Assembly (NCBI GenBank): GCA_017617935.1
Contig: JAFZVF010000051.1
Coordinates: 20,933 to 84,932 of the forward strand
Origin: Clostridiales bacterium
GTDB lineage: Bacteria; Bacillota; Clostridia; Saccharofermentanales; Saccharofermentanaceae
Length of the DNA: 64,000 nucleotides
Direction: 5' to 3'
A program made the translations under genes and the position numbers. The notes beneath the pieces are model-generated. The model had not been told where the DNA came from. It made no database searches and saw only the letters and a list, made by a program, of their open reading frames with translations. Shown here piece after piece: positions 49,216 to 58,302 of this stretch (positions are counted from its first letter, which is position 1; every line of letters starts with the position of its first letter).

Positions 49216-52200
49216 ATGAACGAGAGCGACGTCAGAAGAGTCCTGTCAGAGAAGAAAGAAGGTTACAACGTTGAAGCGGGCGGAATCCTGCATGACGTTA
49301 AGTACGACCTTGAATGCGCAGGCATCGAAAAGGTGCGCGTGATCAACCGTTACGACGTTTCCGGCATCACTGATGAAGAGTATGAGAAGGCAAAGACGGT
49401 CGTATTCAGCGAACCGCCCGTCGATACCGTTTCTGATGAGCAGGTCGACCTTTCTGACGCCTCTTACGTGCTCATCATCGAGTCGCTTCCCGGCCAGTAC
49501 GACCAGAGGGCAGACTCCGCCGCACAGTGCATCCAGTTCCTTACGCAGAAGGAGAGGCCTCTCGTTAAGTGCGCAAGGATCGTCGCTTTCTACGGCACGG
49601 TTTCCGAAGAGGATAAGGCCAAGATCAAGGGCTACCTGATCAACCCCGTTGAAGCTCGCGAAGCTTCCGCGGAAAAACCTTCCACTCTCGTTGACAAGTA
49701 CGACATCCCTACGACGGTTCCTTCAATCGAAGGCTTCACGTCAATGGATGACGAGGCCCTCAAGGCGCTTAGGAGCAGCATGGGCCTTGCCATGAGCTTT
49801 GAAGACGTCAAATTCGTTCAGGATTTCTTTAAGACGCAGGGAAGACAGCCTACCGTTACCGAGATCAGGGTCCTCGATACTTACTGGTCAGACCACTGCC
49901 GTCATACGACGTTCCTTACGCAGCTCACTGACGTCAAGTTCGACGGTGACGACGAGCTCACTGAAGAGATAAAGAAGACTTATGCCGACTATCTTTCCAC
50001 CCGTGAGGAAGTTTACGGCGAGCGCATCTCCAAGAAGCCCGTCTGCCTCATGGATCTTGCAACGATGGCTGCAAGAAAACTCAAGAAGGACGGCAAGTTG
50101 GATGACCTTGACGAGTCCGAAGAGATCAACGCTTGCTCGATCAAGGTCAAGATCGAGGTCGACGGCAAGGAAGAAGACTACATCTTCATGTTCAAGAACG
50201 AGACCCATAACCATCCTACTGAGATCGAGCCTTTCGGCGGCGCAGCCACGTGCCTGGGCGGAGCGATCAGAGACCCGCTCTCAGGAAGGTCTTACGTATA
50301 TCAGGCAATGCGCGTTACTGGCGCAGGCGACCCCACGGTTCCCGTATCCCTTACGCTCAAGGGCAAGCTCTCACAGAAGAAGCTCGTTCGTACGGCTGCC
50401 GCAGGATATTCCTCATACGGCAACCAGATCGGTCTTGCCACGGGCCAGGTAGATGAACTCTATCACCCGGGTTACGTCGCAAAGCGTATGGAGATCGGTG
50501 CGGTTGTTGGCGCGGCTCCCGCATACAACATCGTCCGTGAGCGCCCTGCGGCAGGAGACATCGTAGTCCTCCTTGGCGGAAGAACGGGCCGAGACGGCAT
50601 CGGCGGCGCTACGGGTTCATCCAAGGCTCACGATACAAAGTCAGTCATCACTTGCGGATCAGAGGTCCAGAAGGGTAACGCTCCGACGGAGAGAAAACTC
50701 CAGAGGCTCTTCAGATATCCCGAGGTAACAAGGCTCATAATCAGATGTAATGACTTCGGAGCAGGCGGCGTTTCCGTTGCCATCGGCGAGCTCGCTGCAG
50801 GACTTAGGATCAACCTCGATGCAGTTCCGAAGAAGTATGAAGGCTTGGACGGTACTGAGATCGCAATCTCCGAATCTCAGGAAAGAATGGCAGTCGTCGT
50901 TCATCCTGCTGACCTCGATAAGTTCATGGCTGCCGCTGAGAAGGAAAACCTTGAAGCAACAGTAGTTGCAGAAGTCACCGAAGAACCTTCCATGAAGATG
51001 GTATGGAACGGCAACACGATCGTTGACCTGCCGAGATCCTTCATCGATACGAACGGCGCAAGCCAGTTCACTGAAGCTGTCGTAAAGCCTGCCGAAGGCG
51101 AACAGTATATCGACAAGACCGCTGACGGAGTTGTTGACGGCGATTTCGCAGCTTCCCTCAAGGGAACTTTGAACTCTCTCGACGGTTGCTCTCGTAAGGG
51201 CCTCATCCAGAGATTTGACTCTTCGATCGGCGCCGCAACGGTCCTTATGCCTTACGGCGGAAAGATGCAGAATTCGCCTGAGGAAGGCATGGCTGCCAAG
51301 ATCCCGCTCGACAAGGGTTATACCAAGGACTGCTCCGTAATGGCTTACGGTTTCGATCCTTTCTTTACCGAATGGAGCCCGTTCGCAGGTTCTTACCACG
51401 CGGTAGTTGAAAGCTTGTTAAAGCTCCTTGCGATGGGCTGTGATCCTTCAAAGGCAAGACTTACTTTCCAGGAATACTTCGAGAGAATGGGCGAGCCTTC
51501 AACATGGGGCAAGCCGCTATCCGCACTCCTCGGCGCATACAGGGCGCAGATCGATTACGGTACCGCAGCTATCGGCGGCAAGGACTCCATGTCCGGAACG
51601 TTCAACGACATTCACGTACCTCCGACGCTCGTAAGCTTCGCTGTCGGCATGTCAAAGGCTGACAAGGTCATCTCCGCCACGCTCAAGGGCGCAGGTCAGA
51701 GGCTCTACATGATCTCATGCGCAAGAAACGGCATGGGATTCTACAAGAAGGATCACGTCCTCAGAGTGTTCAAGTCCGTTAAGGAACTCGAGGACAGGGG
51801 ACAGGTCCAGAACGCCGCAGTCGTCAAGTCTGCAGGACTTGCTTCAAGAGTCGCTGCGATGTGCTTCGGTAACGAGCTCGGTTTCGAGTTCTCCGACAAG
51901 CTCGCGTTTAACGACCTCTTCTCAAGGAAGATGGGCACCATCGTAGTAGCCATCCCGAACGATTCCAACGCCATCGACAAGGTAGAGATGGCAGGCGGAA
52001 AGTTCGTCGGTACTACCAATGATTCAGGCAAGTTCACATGGAACGGAGCTTCTCTTGACCTTGCTGACGCGCTTGAGGCTTATGAAGGCAAGCTCGAAAG
52101 GATCTTCCCGACAAAGGCTGCCGATGCGGAGATGCCTTTTGAGATCAAGGAATTCACGACGGATAAGGCATTCAAGGCTGCTCCCGGAGTACTTAAGGGT

Positions 52201-53001
52201 GCAAAGCCGAAGGTCGTCATCCCCGTATTCCCGGGCACGAACTGCGAGATCGATACCGCTCGTGCTTTTGAGCGCGCAGGCGCTGAGGCTGAGATATTCG
52301 TCATCAGGAACAGAAACCAGAACGACATCAACGAGTCTTTCGCTGAACTCGCCGCCAAGATCAGGCAGGCCAACATCGTCATGATCCCCGGCGGCTTCTC
52401 TGCAGGCGATGAGCCTGAAGGATCAGGAAAGTTCATCACGGCTTCATTCAGGAACAGCGCGCTTGCAGATTCCGTAACAGACCTCCTCCAGAACAGGGAC
52501 GGTTTGATGCTCGGTATCTGCAACGGCTTCCAGGCTTTGATCAAGCTTGGCCTCGTACCTTTCGGTGAGATCCGCGACATGACGGATGACTCTCCGACGC
52601 TTACCTTCAACAACATCGGCCGTCACCAGAACAAGTATGCGGCTACGAAGATAATGAGCAACAATTCACCTTGGCTTGCAGGCGTTAAGCCCGGCGAAGT
52701 TTATGAGATCCCCGTCTCACACGGTGAAGGCAAGATCGCATGCAGCGTGGATCTCGTTGAAAAGCTTGCGAAGAACGGCCAGATCGCAACCTGCTACGTC
52801 GATCTGAGCGGCAATGCGTCAAAGGATACGCAGTTCAACCCGAACGGTTCCATCTGCGCCATCGAGGGCATCCTTTCACCTGACGGAAGGGTCTTCGGTA
52901 AGATGGGTCATTCGGAAAGATACGACGTCGACCTTTGCTCCAACATCCCGGGTCCCAAGGATCAGAAGATCTTCGAATCCGGCGTTGCTTACTTCCTCTG
53001 A
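49216..53001 (+). CDS. purL: Phosphoribosylformylglycinamidine synthase, single-chain
   Basis: A 1261-residue fused FGAM synthase for step 4 of purine synthesis, joining synthetase and glutaminase in one chain instead of the PurLQS set of Bacillus. The synthetase has DTYWSDHCRHTTFLT (about 225-239), FKNETHNHPTEIEPFGGAAT in parts and GRTGRDGIGGATGSS; the class I glutaminase at the C-terminus has GGFSAGDE, the catalytic C1102 in GICNGFQ and PVSHGEGK. The start has AAAGGAG; htpG ends 16 bp upstream and rsmA overlaps its stop by one base. No other pur genes are in the window. Confidence 0.95.
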   Translation: MNESDVRRVLSEKKEGYNVEAGGILHDVKYDLECAGIEKVRVINRYDVSGITDEEYEKAKTVVFSEPPVDTVSDEQVDLSDASYVLIIESLPGQYDQRADSAAQCIQFLTQKERPLVKCARIVAFYGTVSEEDKAKIKGYLINPVEAREASAEKPSTLVDKYDIPTTVPSIEGFTSMDDEALKALRSSMGLAMSFEDVKFVQDFFKTQGRQPTVTEIRVLDTYWSDHCRHTTFLTQLTDVKFDGDDELTEEIKKTYADYLSTREEVYGERISKKPVCLMDLATMAARKLKKDGKLDDLDESEEINACSIKVKIEVDGKEEDYIFMFKNETHNHPTEIEPFGGAATCLGGAIRDPLSGRSYVYQAMRVTGAGDPTVPVSLTLKGKLSQKKLVRTAAAGYSSYGNQIGLATGQVDELYHPGYVAKRMEIGAVVGAAPAYNIVRERPAAGDIVVLLGGRTGRDGIGGATGSSKAHDTKSVITCGSEVQKGNAPTERKLQRLFRYPEVTRLIIRCNDFGAGGVSVAIGELAAGLRINLDAVPKKYEGLDGTEIAISESQERMAVVVHPADLDKFMAAAEKENLEATVVAEVTEEPSMKMVWNGNTIVDLPRSFIDTNGASQFTEAVVKPAEGEQYIDKTADGVVDGDFAASLKGTLNSLDGCSRKGLIQRFDSSIGAATVLMPYGGKMQNSPEEGMAAKIPLDKGYTKDCSVMAYGFDPFFTEWSPFAGSYHAVVESLLKLLAMGCDPSKARLTFQEYFERMGEPSTWGKPLSALLGAYRAQIDYGTAAIGGKDSMSGTFNDIHVPPTLVSFAVGMSKADKVISATLKGAGQRLYMISCARNGMGFYKKDHVLRVFKSVKELEDRGQVQNAAVVKSAGLASRVAAMCFGNELGFEFSDKLAFNDLFSRKMGTIVVAIPNDSNAIDKVEMAGGKFVGTTNDSGKFTWNGASLDLADALEAYEGKLERIFPTKAADAEMPFEIKEFTTDKAFKAAPGVLKGAKPKVVIPVFPGTNCEIDTARAFERAGAEAEIFVIRNRNQNDINESFAELAAKIRQANIVMIPGGFSAGDEPEGSGKFITASFRNSALADSVTDLLQNRDGLMLGICNGFQALIKLGLVPFGEIRDMTDDSPTLTFNNIGRHQNKYAATKIMSNNSPWLAGVKPGEVYEIPVSHGEGKIACSVDLVEKLAKNGQIATCYVDLSGNASKDTQFNPNGSICAIEGILSPDGRVFGKMGHSERYDVDLCSNIPGPKDQKIFESGVAYFL

Positions 53002-53789
53002 TGATCAGGGAACGCGTCTTAGAGATAATGAGGGAAAACAAGATTCTGCCTGAAGCCGGCTTCGGGCAGAATTTCCTTTGTGATGAGGAGATTATTTCCA
53101 GCATTATCGAGGCCGCAGACATAAAGCCCGGTGACAAGGCCCTGGAGATCGGTCCGGGCATTGGAGCCCTCACTGAGCCTTTGTCCAAGATGGACATCGA
53201 CCTCACGTGTGTTGAGATAGACAAGCGCCTTGTAAGCTATCTGAAGACTCAGGATCTGAAGGCGGAGATAATCGATTCGGATTTCCTTAAGCTCAAGGAT
53301 TACGGGGCGGACGAGTTTGACGTCGTCATATCCAATCTGCCGTATTACGTCATGACGGACATAATGATGAAGGTCTTTGAGGAAGCGGTACACGCAAGAA
53401 AGATCGTCTATATGGTGGAAGAGGCCGCTTTGGACAGGATCCTGTGCGAATCAGGCACCAAGAGTTATGGCCCTCTGGCGGTCGTTTCAGAGCTTTACGG
53501 AGACATCAGGATCGTTACGAAAGTGCCAGGAACCTGCTTTGTTCCACAGCCGAGAACGACTTCATCCGTCATCTGCTTTTCATGCTATGAGAACAGGCCT
53601 GACAAGTCTCTGATGGAGTTTGTCAAGAAGTGCTTTGCGCAGCGCAGAAAGACGCTGGCCAACAACCTCAAAGGCTGCGACAAGGACAAGTTCAGGGCGT
53701 GGCTTACTGAGACGGGCTACGAAGAGGGCATAAGGGCAGAGGTCCTGGAGCCCTGTGACTTCAGAGACCTTTATAATGCTTTAAAATAA
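53001..53789 (+). CDS. rsmA: 16S rRNA dimethyladenosine transferase RsmA (KsgA)
   Basis: A 262-residue SAM methyltransferase that dimethylates A1518 and A1519 of 16S rRNA. Motifs are GFGQNFLCDEEII (about 19-31), the SAM site LEIGPGIGALTEPL and the catalytic SNLPYYVMTDI; the C-terminal domain is helical. The ATG overlaps the purL stop as TGATG (53001), which gives the family N-terminus; an earlier in-frame ATG at 52935 reads purL sequence in another frame. Translation is probably coupled to purL since no clear SD is seen. Confidence 0.95.
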   Translation: MIRERVLEIMRENKILPEAGFGQNFLCDEEIISSIIEAADIKPGDKALEIGPGIGALTEPLSKMDIDLTCVEIDKRLVSYLKTQDLKAEIIDSDFLKLKDYGADEFDVVISNLPYYVMTDIMMKVFEEAVHARKIVYMVEEAALDRILCESGTKSYGPLAVVSELYGDIRIVTKVPGTCFVPQPRTTSSVICFSCYENRPDKSLMEFVKKCFAQRRKTLANNLKGCDKDKFRAWLTETGYEEGIRAEVLEPCDFRDLYNALK

Positions 53790-53791
53790 AA

Positions 53792-53800
53792 TGATATAAT
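53792..53800 (+). promoter_or_regulatory. Extended -10 promoter of zapA
   Basis: TG-A-TATAAT, a consensus extended -10, begins 3 bp after the rsmA stop and 39 bp upstream of the zapA start. No consensus -35. Confidence 0.65.
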
Positions 53801-53830
53801 TAAGTATTACGCTATGAGGGGACGGTTCCT

Positions 53831-54439
53831 ATGAGAAAATCCAATTCGAGCATTCTTGGCAAATATTCTGACGGATCCGGCAGGAAGAAGGGGTCTTCCA
53901 AAGATTCCGGAATCGTTGAATACAGGCAGCTTTACAAGGGCGAGATAAGGGCCAAGACCGTTACTGAAAAGAAGGTCCAGACGCTTGAGGACAAGATCGC
54001 CGCTCGCGATTACAGGGCTAACGAGGACAAGAAGAAGGATGAGGAATCCGCTCAGATCACCATTGGCGGAGTTTCGTACATAGTTAGGAGCGAGGATGCC
54101 TCGCCCGACAGGATCCGCAAGGTCGGCGACCTGGCAGACGAGATCTACAAGGAAACAAGAGACAGAAATCCCTACATAGCTTCTCTCAAGACTGCGATAA
54201 TGGCGCTCTTTGAGGCTTCAGACAGACTGATCACCTTAAGGGCAGAGAACAATGCCTTAAAGACTGAACTGATGTACTACAAGCAAAAGGACAAGCTTAA
54301 CGGAGATCAGGAGAAGAACAAGCCCGAGCCCACTCCAATGGAAAAGCTAGCCAGTTCCTCGATCAGCGGCAGCGTTCTGTTTTCGCATCTGAAGGATAAG
54401 GATAAAGACAAGAATAAAGACGATGAGAAAAAAGATTGA
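53831..54439 (+). CDS. zapA: ZapA-like cell division protein with long charged flanks
   Basis: A 202-residue protein whose centre (about 76-160) is a ZapA domain: AQITIGGVSYIVRSEDASPDRIRKV gives the beta-hairpin and helix 1, and IASLKTAIMALFEASDRLITLRAENNALKTELMYY the long dimerising coiled coil. ZapA bundles FtsZ at the division ring. Typical ZapA is 90-100 residues; here a basic Ser/Gly/Lys N-terminus of about 75 residues and an acidic-basic repeat tail (KDKDKDKNKDDEKKD) are added, both disordered. GAGGGG lies 10 bp before ATG 53831. It overlaps the U32 gene by 17 bp. Confidence 0.85.
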   Translation: MRKSNSSILGKYSDGSGRKKGSSKDSGIVEYRQLYKGEIRAKTVTEKKVQTLEDKIAARDYRANEDKKKDEESAQITIGGVSYIVRSEDASPDRIRKVGDLADEIYKETRDRNPYIASLKTAIMALFEASDRLITLRAENNALKTELMYYKQKDKLNGDQEKNKPEPTPMEKLASSSISGSVLFSHLKDKDKDKNKDDEKKD

Positions 54440-56762
54440 ACTGTTGGCTCCCGCCGGAAACCTTGAGATACTCAAGGCTGCCGTTGACATGGGAGCCGAT
54501 GCCGTTTATTGCGGCTTAAGACGCTTTAACGCTAGGGCAAACGCCGACAATCTGGACCTGAACGAATTGGAAGAGGCGGTCGATTACGCGCATCTTCGTT
54601 CTTCGAAGGTCTATCTGACGGTCAACACCCTGATGAACGACATGGAATTCGAAGAGTTCCTGCCTGACGTTGCAAACGCCGTTGAAATGGGCGTTGACGG
54701 ACTGATAATTGCTGACACGGCGGTCATGATGAAGCTCGCCAAGGCTTTCCCTAATGTGCTCATTAATGCGAGCACGCAGATGAACGTCTATTCAGAGGAC
54801 GAGTTTTTGAACCTTTCCAAGCTTGGCGTAAACCGAATCGTCCTGCCGAGAGAGCTTACCATGGACGAGATAGCTTCAAGGACGGCGAAAGCCGCGAAAT
54901 ACGGCATGGACACCGAAGTTTTCGCGCACGGCGCGGTCTGCGTCTGCGTTTCAGGGCTCTGCCTTTTCTCGGCGATGAACAAGAGCGGCACAAGGTCAGG
55001 GAACAGGGGAACCTGCGCACAGCCTTGTAGGGAAGAGTATGCTCTTTTTAACGATGGCTTAAGGCTCAGGAAAGGCCATCTTTTATCTCCCAAGGACCGT
55101 GACGTTACGGATTACATCGGACGCTTGATCGATTCAGGCGTCGCTTCGTTGAAGCTTGAAGGCAGGATGCGCGAGATAAGCTACGTCAGATCCTGCGTAA
55201 GCGCTTACCGCACCATGATCGACGCCTACTATGACGGCATCCTTGACGAGCCTTTAAAGAAGAGGCTCAGGCAGGACCTTCTGATAAACTTCAACCGTGG
55301 CGGAAGCTACACGTCTCAGTCGCTTTCCGGCAACAAGGACTCAAGGCTCTTGTCAGGCGAGTTCCCCGGCAAGTACGGCTTCAAGATCGGCAAGATAATC
55401 AGGACTGACAGGGGAAGCGGTGAGATAAGGCTCAGCTTTGGAAGGAATCTCACGGTTCCTTCAAAGGGAGATTATCTTTCGATCAGGAACGACAAGTCCG
55501 TTGAAGTATGTTCTTTCCCGATTGGTAAGATCGAAGAAGCGCCTGATCACCTTAACGTTAAGGGTCTTCATCCCGACATGTTCAGGAAGATAGAGCCCGG
55601 CATGGAAGTCTTCCTGATGAACCATACTGAGCCCGTTTCAAGGGAATCCTTCAGACGCACTCCGATAAAGATGAGCCTTACCTTAAAGGGAGGTTCGGCT
55701 TGCCTCGAATCAGTGGTGGCAGACGGCAGTTCAGCAGGCGCGAAAGTGGTTTCCGTCTTGAGCCTTCCTGCCGATTACATGGGCGCTCCGATGGATCCTG
55801 AAAGGATCAGGACGCAGCTCGGCAAGACCTTGGATACGCCTTTTGAAGTTAAAGATGCAAACGTTGACGCGCAGGCTGACTTTAACTGTCCGGTAAGCTT
55901 CATCAACGAACTTAGACGTGAGAACGTAAAGCTCTTGGAAGAGAAGATCACTGCGCGTTTCAAGCGCGGATCTGATTACGAGATTGGGCCGATCAACTCA
56001 AAAGAAGGGAAGAGTGACTGCAAGACTTCCGTCATGTACACCTATCCGTCGATCAGGCTTGATCCCGACGTGCTCGAATACGGTGCAGACGTATACTGTC
56101 TGAGCCTCTACGACATGGCGATTCCCGCCGTAAGGAAGAGGGCCGTGGATTTCATCAAGACGAAGGAATCTGCAAGGCTTTGTCTCATGCTGCCTGACTT
56201 CCACCACGACAGGCTCAAGAAGGTAATTGAAGAGACCATCAAGGCTCTCAAGTCGGAACTTGGAGACGCCTTTGATTCCGTCCTCACTTCGCAGCTTTTT
56301 GAAGATCCCAGGAAGTATAACGACGTGGGCCTCAAGAAGTACGTTTCCGCCGGGGCCAACATATTCAGCAGGGACTCGCTCAAGGCCGCGACCAATTACT
56401 GTGACGGACTTTTCATGTCGAATGAGCTTTCGCCCGAAGAGATAAACCAGTGCGCTTCAGCGCTTAAGGATACTGGTACGGCTCTGATGGTGCATGCGGA
56501 AGGCCAGATACCCTGGATGCAGTCGGATTTCTGCTGCTGCGGACAGAACGCCAAGGACTGCACCTTCTGTGAGAAGCAGAGCTTATTTGCCCTAAATGGA
56601 ATAAGCAGTACTGAGACCAAGTGTTTTGCGATTCCTCACAGGGCTGACTGCTCTTGCACGATCTACGGCCCGGCAAGAAACCTTTGCGGTGTAATTACTT
56701 CTTCAGACTGTGATATAATCGTGAACCACACGTTCCTTCCGAAAGGGGATAAAAATGCCTGA
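54423..56762 (+). CDS. U32-family peptidase (collagenase-like, DUF3656)
   Basis: A 779-residue protein. The N-terminal TIM-barrel U32 domain (about 1-330) starts IELLAPAGNLEILKAAVDMGADAVYCG and carries the signature AHGAVCVCVSGLCLFS...NRGTCAQPCREEY, with the cysteines that bind an iron-sulfur cluster in related RNA-modifying U32 proteins (TrhP, RlhA). DUF3656-type sequence follows to the end, where a Cys-rich patch CCCGQNAKDCTFC lies at about 697-709. U32 members act in tRNA or rRNA hydroxylation or as proteases, so the true reaction is open. The ATG at 54423 overlaps zapA by 17 bp; no good SD. dut overlaps the end by 8 bp. Confidence 0.9.
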   Translation: MRKKIELLAPAGNLEILKAAVDMGADAVYCGLRRFNARANADNLDLNELEEAVDYAHLRSSKVYLTVNTLMNDMEFEEFLPDVANAVEMGVDGLIIADTAVMMKLAKAFPNVLINASTQMNVYSEDEFLNLSKLGVNRIVLPRELTMDEIASRTAKAAKYGMDTEVFAHGAVCVCVSGLCLFSAMNKSGTRSGNRGTCAQPCREEYALFNDGLRLRKGHLLSPKDRDVTDYIGRLIDSGVASLKLEGRMREISYVRSCVSAYRTMIDAYYDGILDEPLKKRLRQDLLINFNRGGSYTSQSLSGNKDSRLLSGEFPGKYGFKIGKIIRTDRGSGEIRLSFGRNLTVPSKGDYLSIRNDKSVEVCSFPIGKIEEAPDHLNVKGLHPDMFRKIEPGMEVFLMNHTEPVSRESFRRTPIKMSLTLKGGSACLESVVADGSSAGAKVVSVLSLPADYMGAPMDPERIRTQLGKTLDTPFEVKDANVDAQADFNCPVSFINELRRENVKLLEEKITARFKRGSDYEIGPINSKEGKSDCKTSVMYTYPSIRLDPDVLEYGADVYCLSLYDMAIPAVRKRAVDFIKTKESARLCLMLPDFHHDRLKKVIEETIKALKSELGDAFDSVLTSQLFEDPRKYNDVGLKKYVSAGANIFSRDSLKAATNYCDGLFMSNELSPEEINQCASALKDTGTALMVHAEGQIPWMQSDFCCCGQNAKDCTFCEKQSLFALNGISSTETKCFAIPHRADCSCTIYGPARNLCGVITSSDCDIIVNHTFLPKGDKNA
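56711..56719 (+). promoter_or_regulatory. Extended -10 promoter of dut inside the U32 gene
   Basis: TG-A-TATAAT lies in the last 52 bases of the U32 coding sequence, 36 bp before dut. It could give dut and the genes after it separate expression. No consensus -35. Confidence 0.5.
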
Positions 56763-57246
56763 GATCTTTATAGAGAAGTGCCGCGACACGGCAGTAATTC
56801 CTTCATACGCGCATCCCGGTGACGCGGGCTTGGACATCTATGCCGCTACTGAGGTAATAGTTGAACCAGGCAAGAGCGTTCTGGTTCCCACTGGCCTTAA
56901 AATGTCCATCCCCGTTGGTTATGAAGTACAGATAAGACCCAGGAGCGGTATTTCCTTAAAGACTCCTTTAAGAGTTCCCAATGCTCCCGGAACGATTGAT
57001 TCCGGATACAGGGACGAGGTTAATGTCATAATCTACAATGCTTCCCAGAGGGAAGACGCCGTAAACGGAGAGCCTTTCACGTTAAACACGAAGGGCTGTC
57101 AGCACGGAACCTACAAGATCTGCCAGGGCGACCGCATCGCCCAGATGGTGTTTGCAAAGGTTGAGGAATGCGCTTTCAAAGAGTGCTCCGACGTTGCCGC
57201 GATCGGCGACAACAGGGGCGGGGGATTTGGTTCGAGCGGTATCTGA
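56755..57246 (+). CDS. dut: dUTP diphosphatase
   Basis: A 163-residue trimeric dUTPase that splits dUTP to dUMP and pyrophosphate. The five motifs are in order: AGLDIYA (24-30), PRSGIS (about 62), GTIDSGYRDEVNVI (about 79-92), CQGDRIAQMVF (about 122-132) and the P-loop-like RGGGFGSSG at the end (about 154-162). The start overlaps the U32 stop by 8 bp, with AAAGGGG 7 bp upstream. The downstream alpha/beta-hydrolase-like gene is 3 bp away. Confidence 0.95.
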   Translation: MPEIFIEKCRDTAVIPSYAHPGDAGLDIYAATEVIVEPGKSVLVPTGLKMSIPVGYEVQIRPRSGISLKTPLRVPNAPGTIDSGYRDEVNVIIYNASQREDAVNGEPFTLNTKGCQHGTYKICQGDRIAQMVFAKVEECAFKECSDVAAIGDNRGGGFGSSGI

Positions 57247-57249
57247 GAT

Positions 57250-58302
57250 ATGAAGTTTGCCAAAGAAAACCTTTACGTCGACTACACGAAGTCCACAAAG
57301 AAGAAGCCCAAGAATCCCTTGGGCGTACGTATCGCTTTGGGACTCAGTATCGTTGCGACGGTGATCATCGTAATGATCACGCTAACGGTTTTTGCTTCAA
57401 ACCATCTGCTCAACATAGAGACGAACGTCCTTTCAAACGTTCCTTCAAACATCCTGCCTTCGTACAGTACGACGAGCTTTGAATCCATTGACGGCCAGAC
57501 GGCGCTTCAGGGATGGTTTTTCAAGACGAAGAACCCGATCTCAACGATAATCGTAGTCCATGATACCGGATCCAACAGGCTGCCTTTCGGCGTTGAAATG
57601 ATCGACATGATCGAGAACTGGCTTGAAAACGGCTACAACGTCTTCATGTTCGACCAGAGGCATTCGGGCTCCTCGGCAGGAGACATCAGTTCCTATGGTT
57701 ACCTTGAATGGCAGGACGTGCTTGGCGCGATTAAGATCGTGCGAAAGATCTCCGTCACCACGGACGTCATTCTCTTCGGCATCGGAACGGGATGCACTTC
57801 GCAGATCCTCGCATATCAGAAGCTTCCTTCGCCCAACATGAACGAAATGGAGCTGAGCTCATACAGCAAGAACATCAGGGAACTGGGCTTCGACAAGTCC
57901 TACATCAAAGGCATGATCTTCGATTCGCCCGCCAAGACTTCAGACGACTACATCAGGCCCGTCGTTGCACAGAAGGAGTTCCTGGGATTCATTACCCAGT
58001 ACTTCGTTCCTTACGCGATAAGGGTCTCCGCAGGTATGGACAACGTGAACCTGGCCGCTGAGATCGCAAGACTTCCGATGCCTGTCATGATCATATACGG
58101 CGGTCACGACAACTTCATCGGAGCGGATAAGATCGACCAGATAATCAAGGAACGCTCAAGGCTTAACCAGAGCCTTACGAAGAGCATCATGATAACCGGA
58201 GCCGGCTACTTGGAAGAATACACGATCAACAAGAAGCAGTATATCGGCGCGGTTCAGGATTATCTTGACTCGTTCTTCCTGATAAAGGATCAGAGACGAT
58301 GA
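57250..58302 (+). CDS. Membrane-anchored alpha/beta-hydrolase-fold protein lacking the Ser nucleophile
   Basis: A 350-residue protein with a basic cytoplasmic start, one transmembrane helix (about 28-50) and an extracellular alpha/beta-hydrolase domain. The strand-turn STTSFESIDGQTALQGWFF, then IIVVHDTGSNR and the FDQRHSGSSAG stretch fit the oxyanion and neighbouring loops of the YqkD/YfhR-type group, and MIIYGGHDNFI is the usual acid-residue region. The nucleophile elbow, normally GxSxG, reads GIGTG (LFGIGTGCTSQ), so the Ser is replaced by Gly. It is probably not an active hydrolase in the usual way. It lies 3 bp after dut and overlaps tsaD as ATGA. Confidence 0.8.
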   Translation: MKFAKENLYVDYTKSTKKKPKNPLGVRIALGLSIVATVIIVMITLTVFASNHLLNIETNVLSNVPSNILPSYSTTSFESIDGQTALQGWFFKTKNPISTIIVVHDTGSNRLPFGVEMIDMIENWLENGYNVFMFDQRHSGSSAGDISSYGYLEWQDVLGAIKIVRKISVTTDVILFGIGTGCTSQILAYQKLPSPNMNEMELSSYSKNIRELGFDKSYIKGMIFDSPAKTSDDYIRPVVAQKEFLGFITQYFVPYAIRVSAGMDNVNLAAEIARLPMPVMIIYGGHDNFIGADKIDQIIKERSRLNQSLTKSIMITGAGYLEEYTINKKQYIGAVQDYLDSFFLIKDQRR

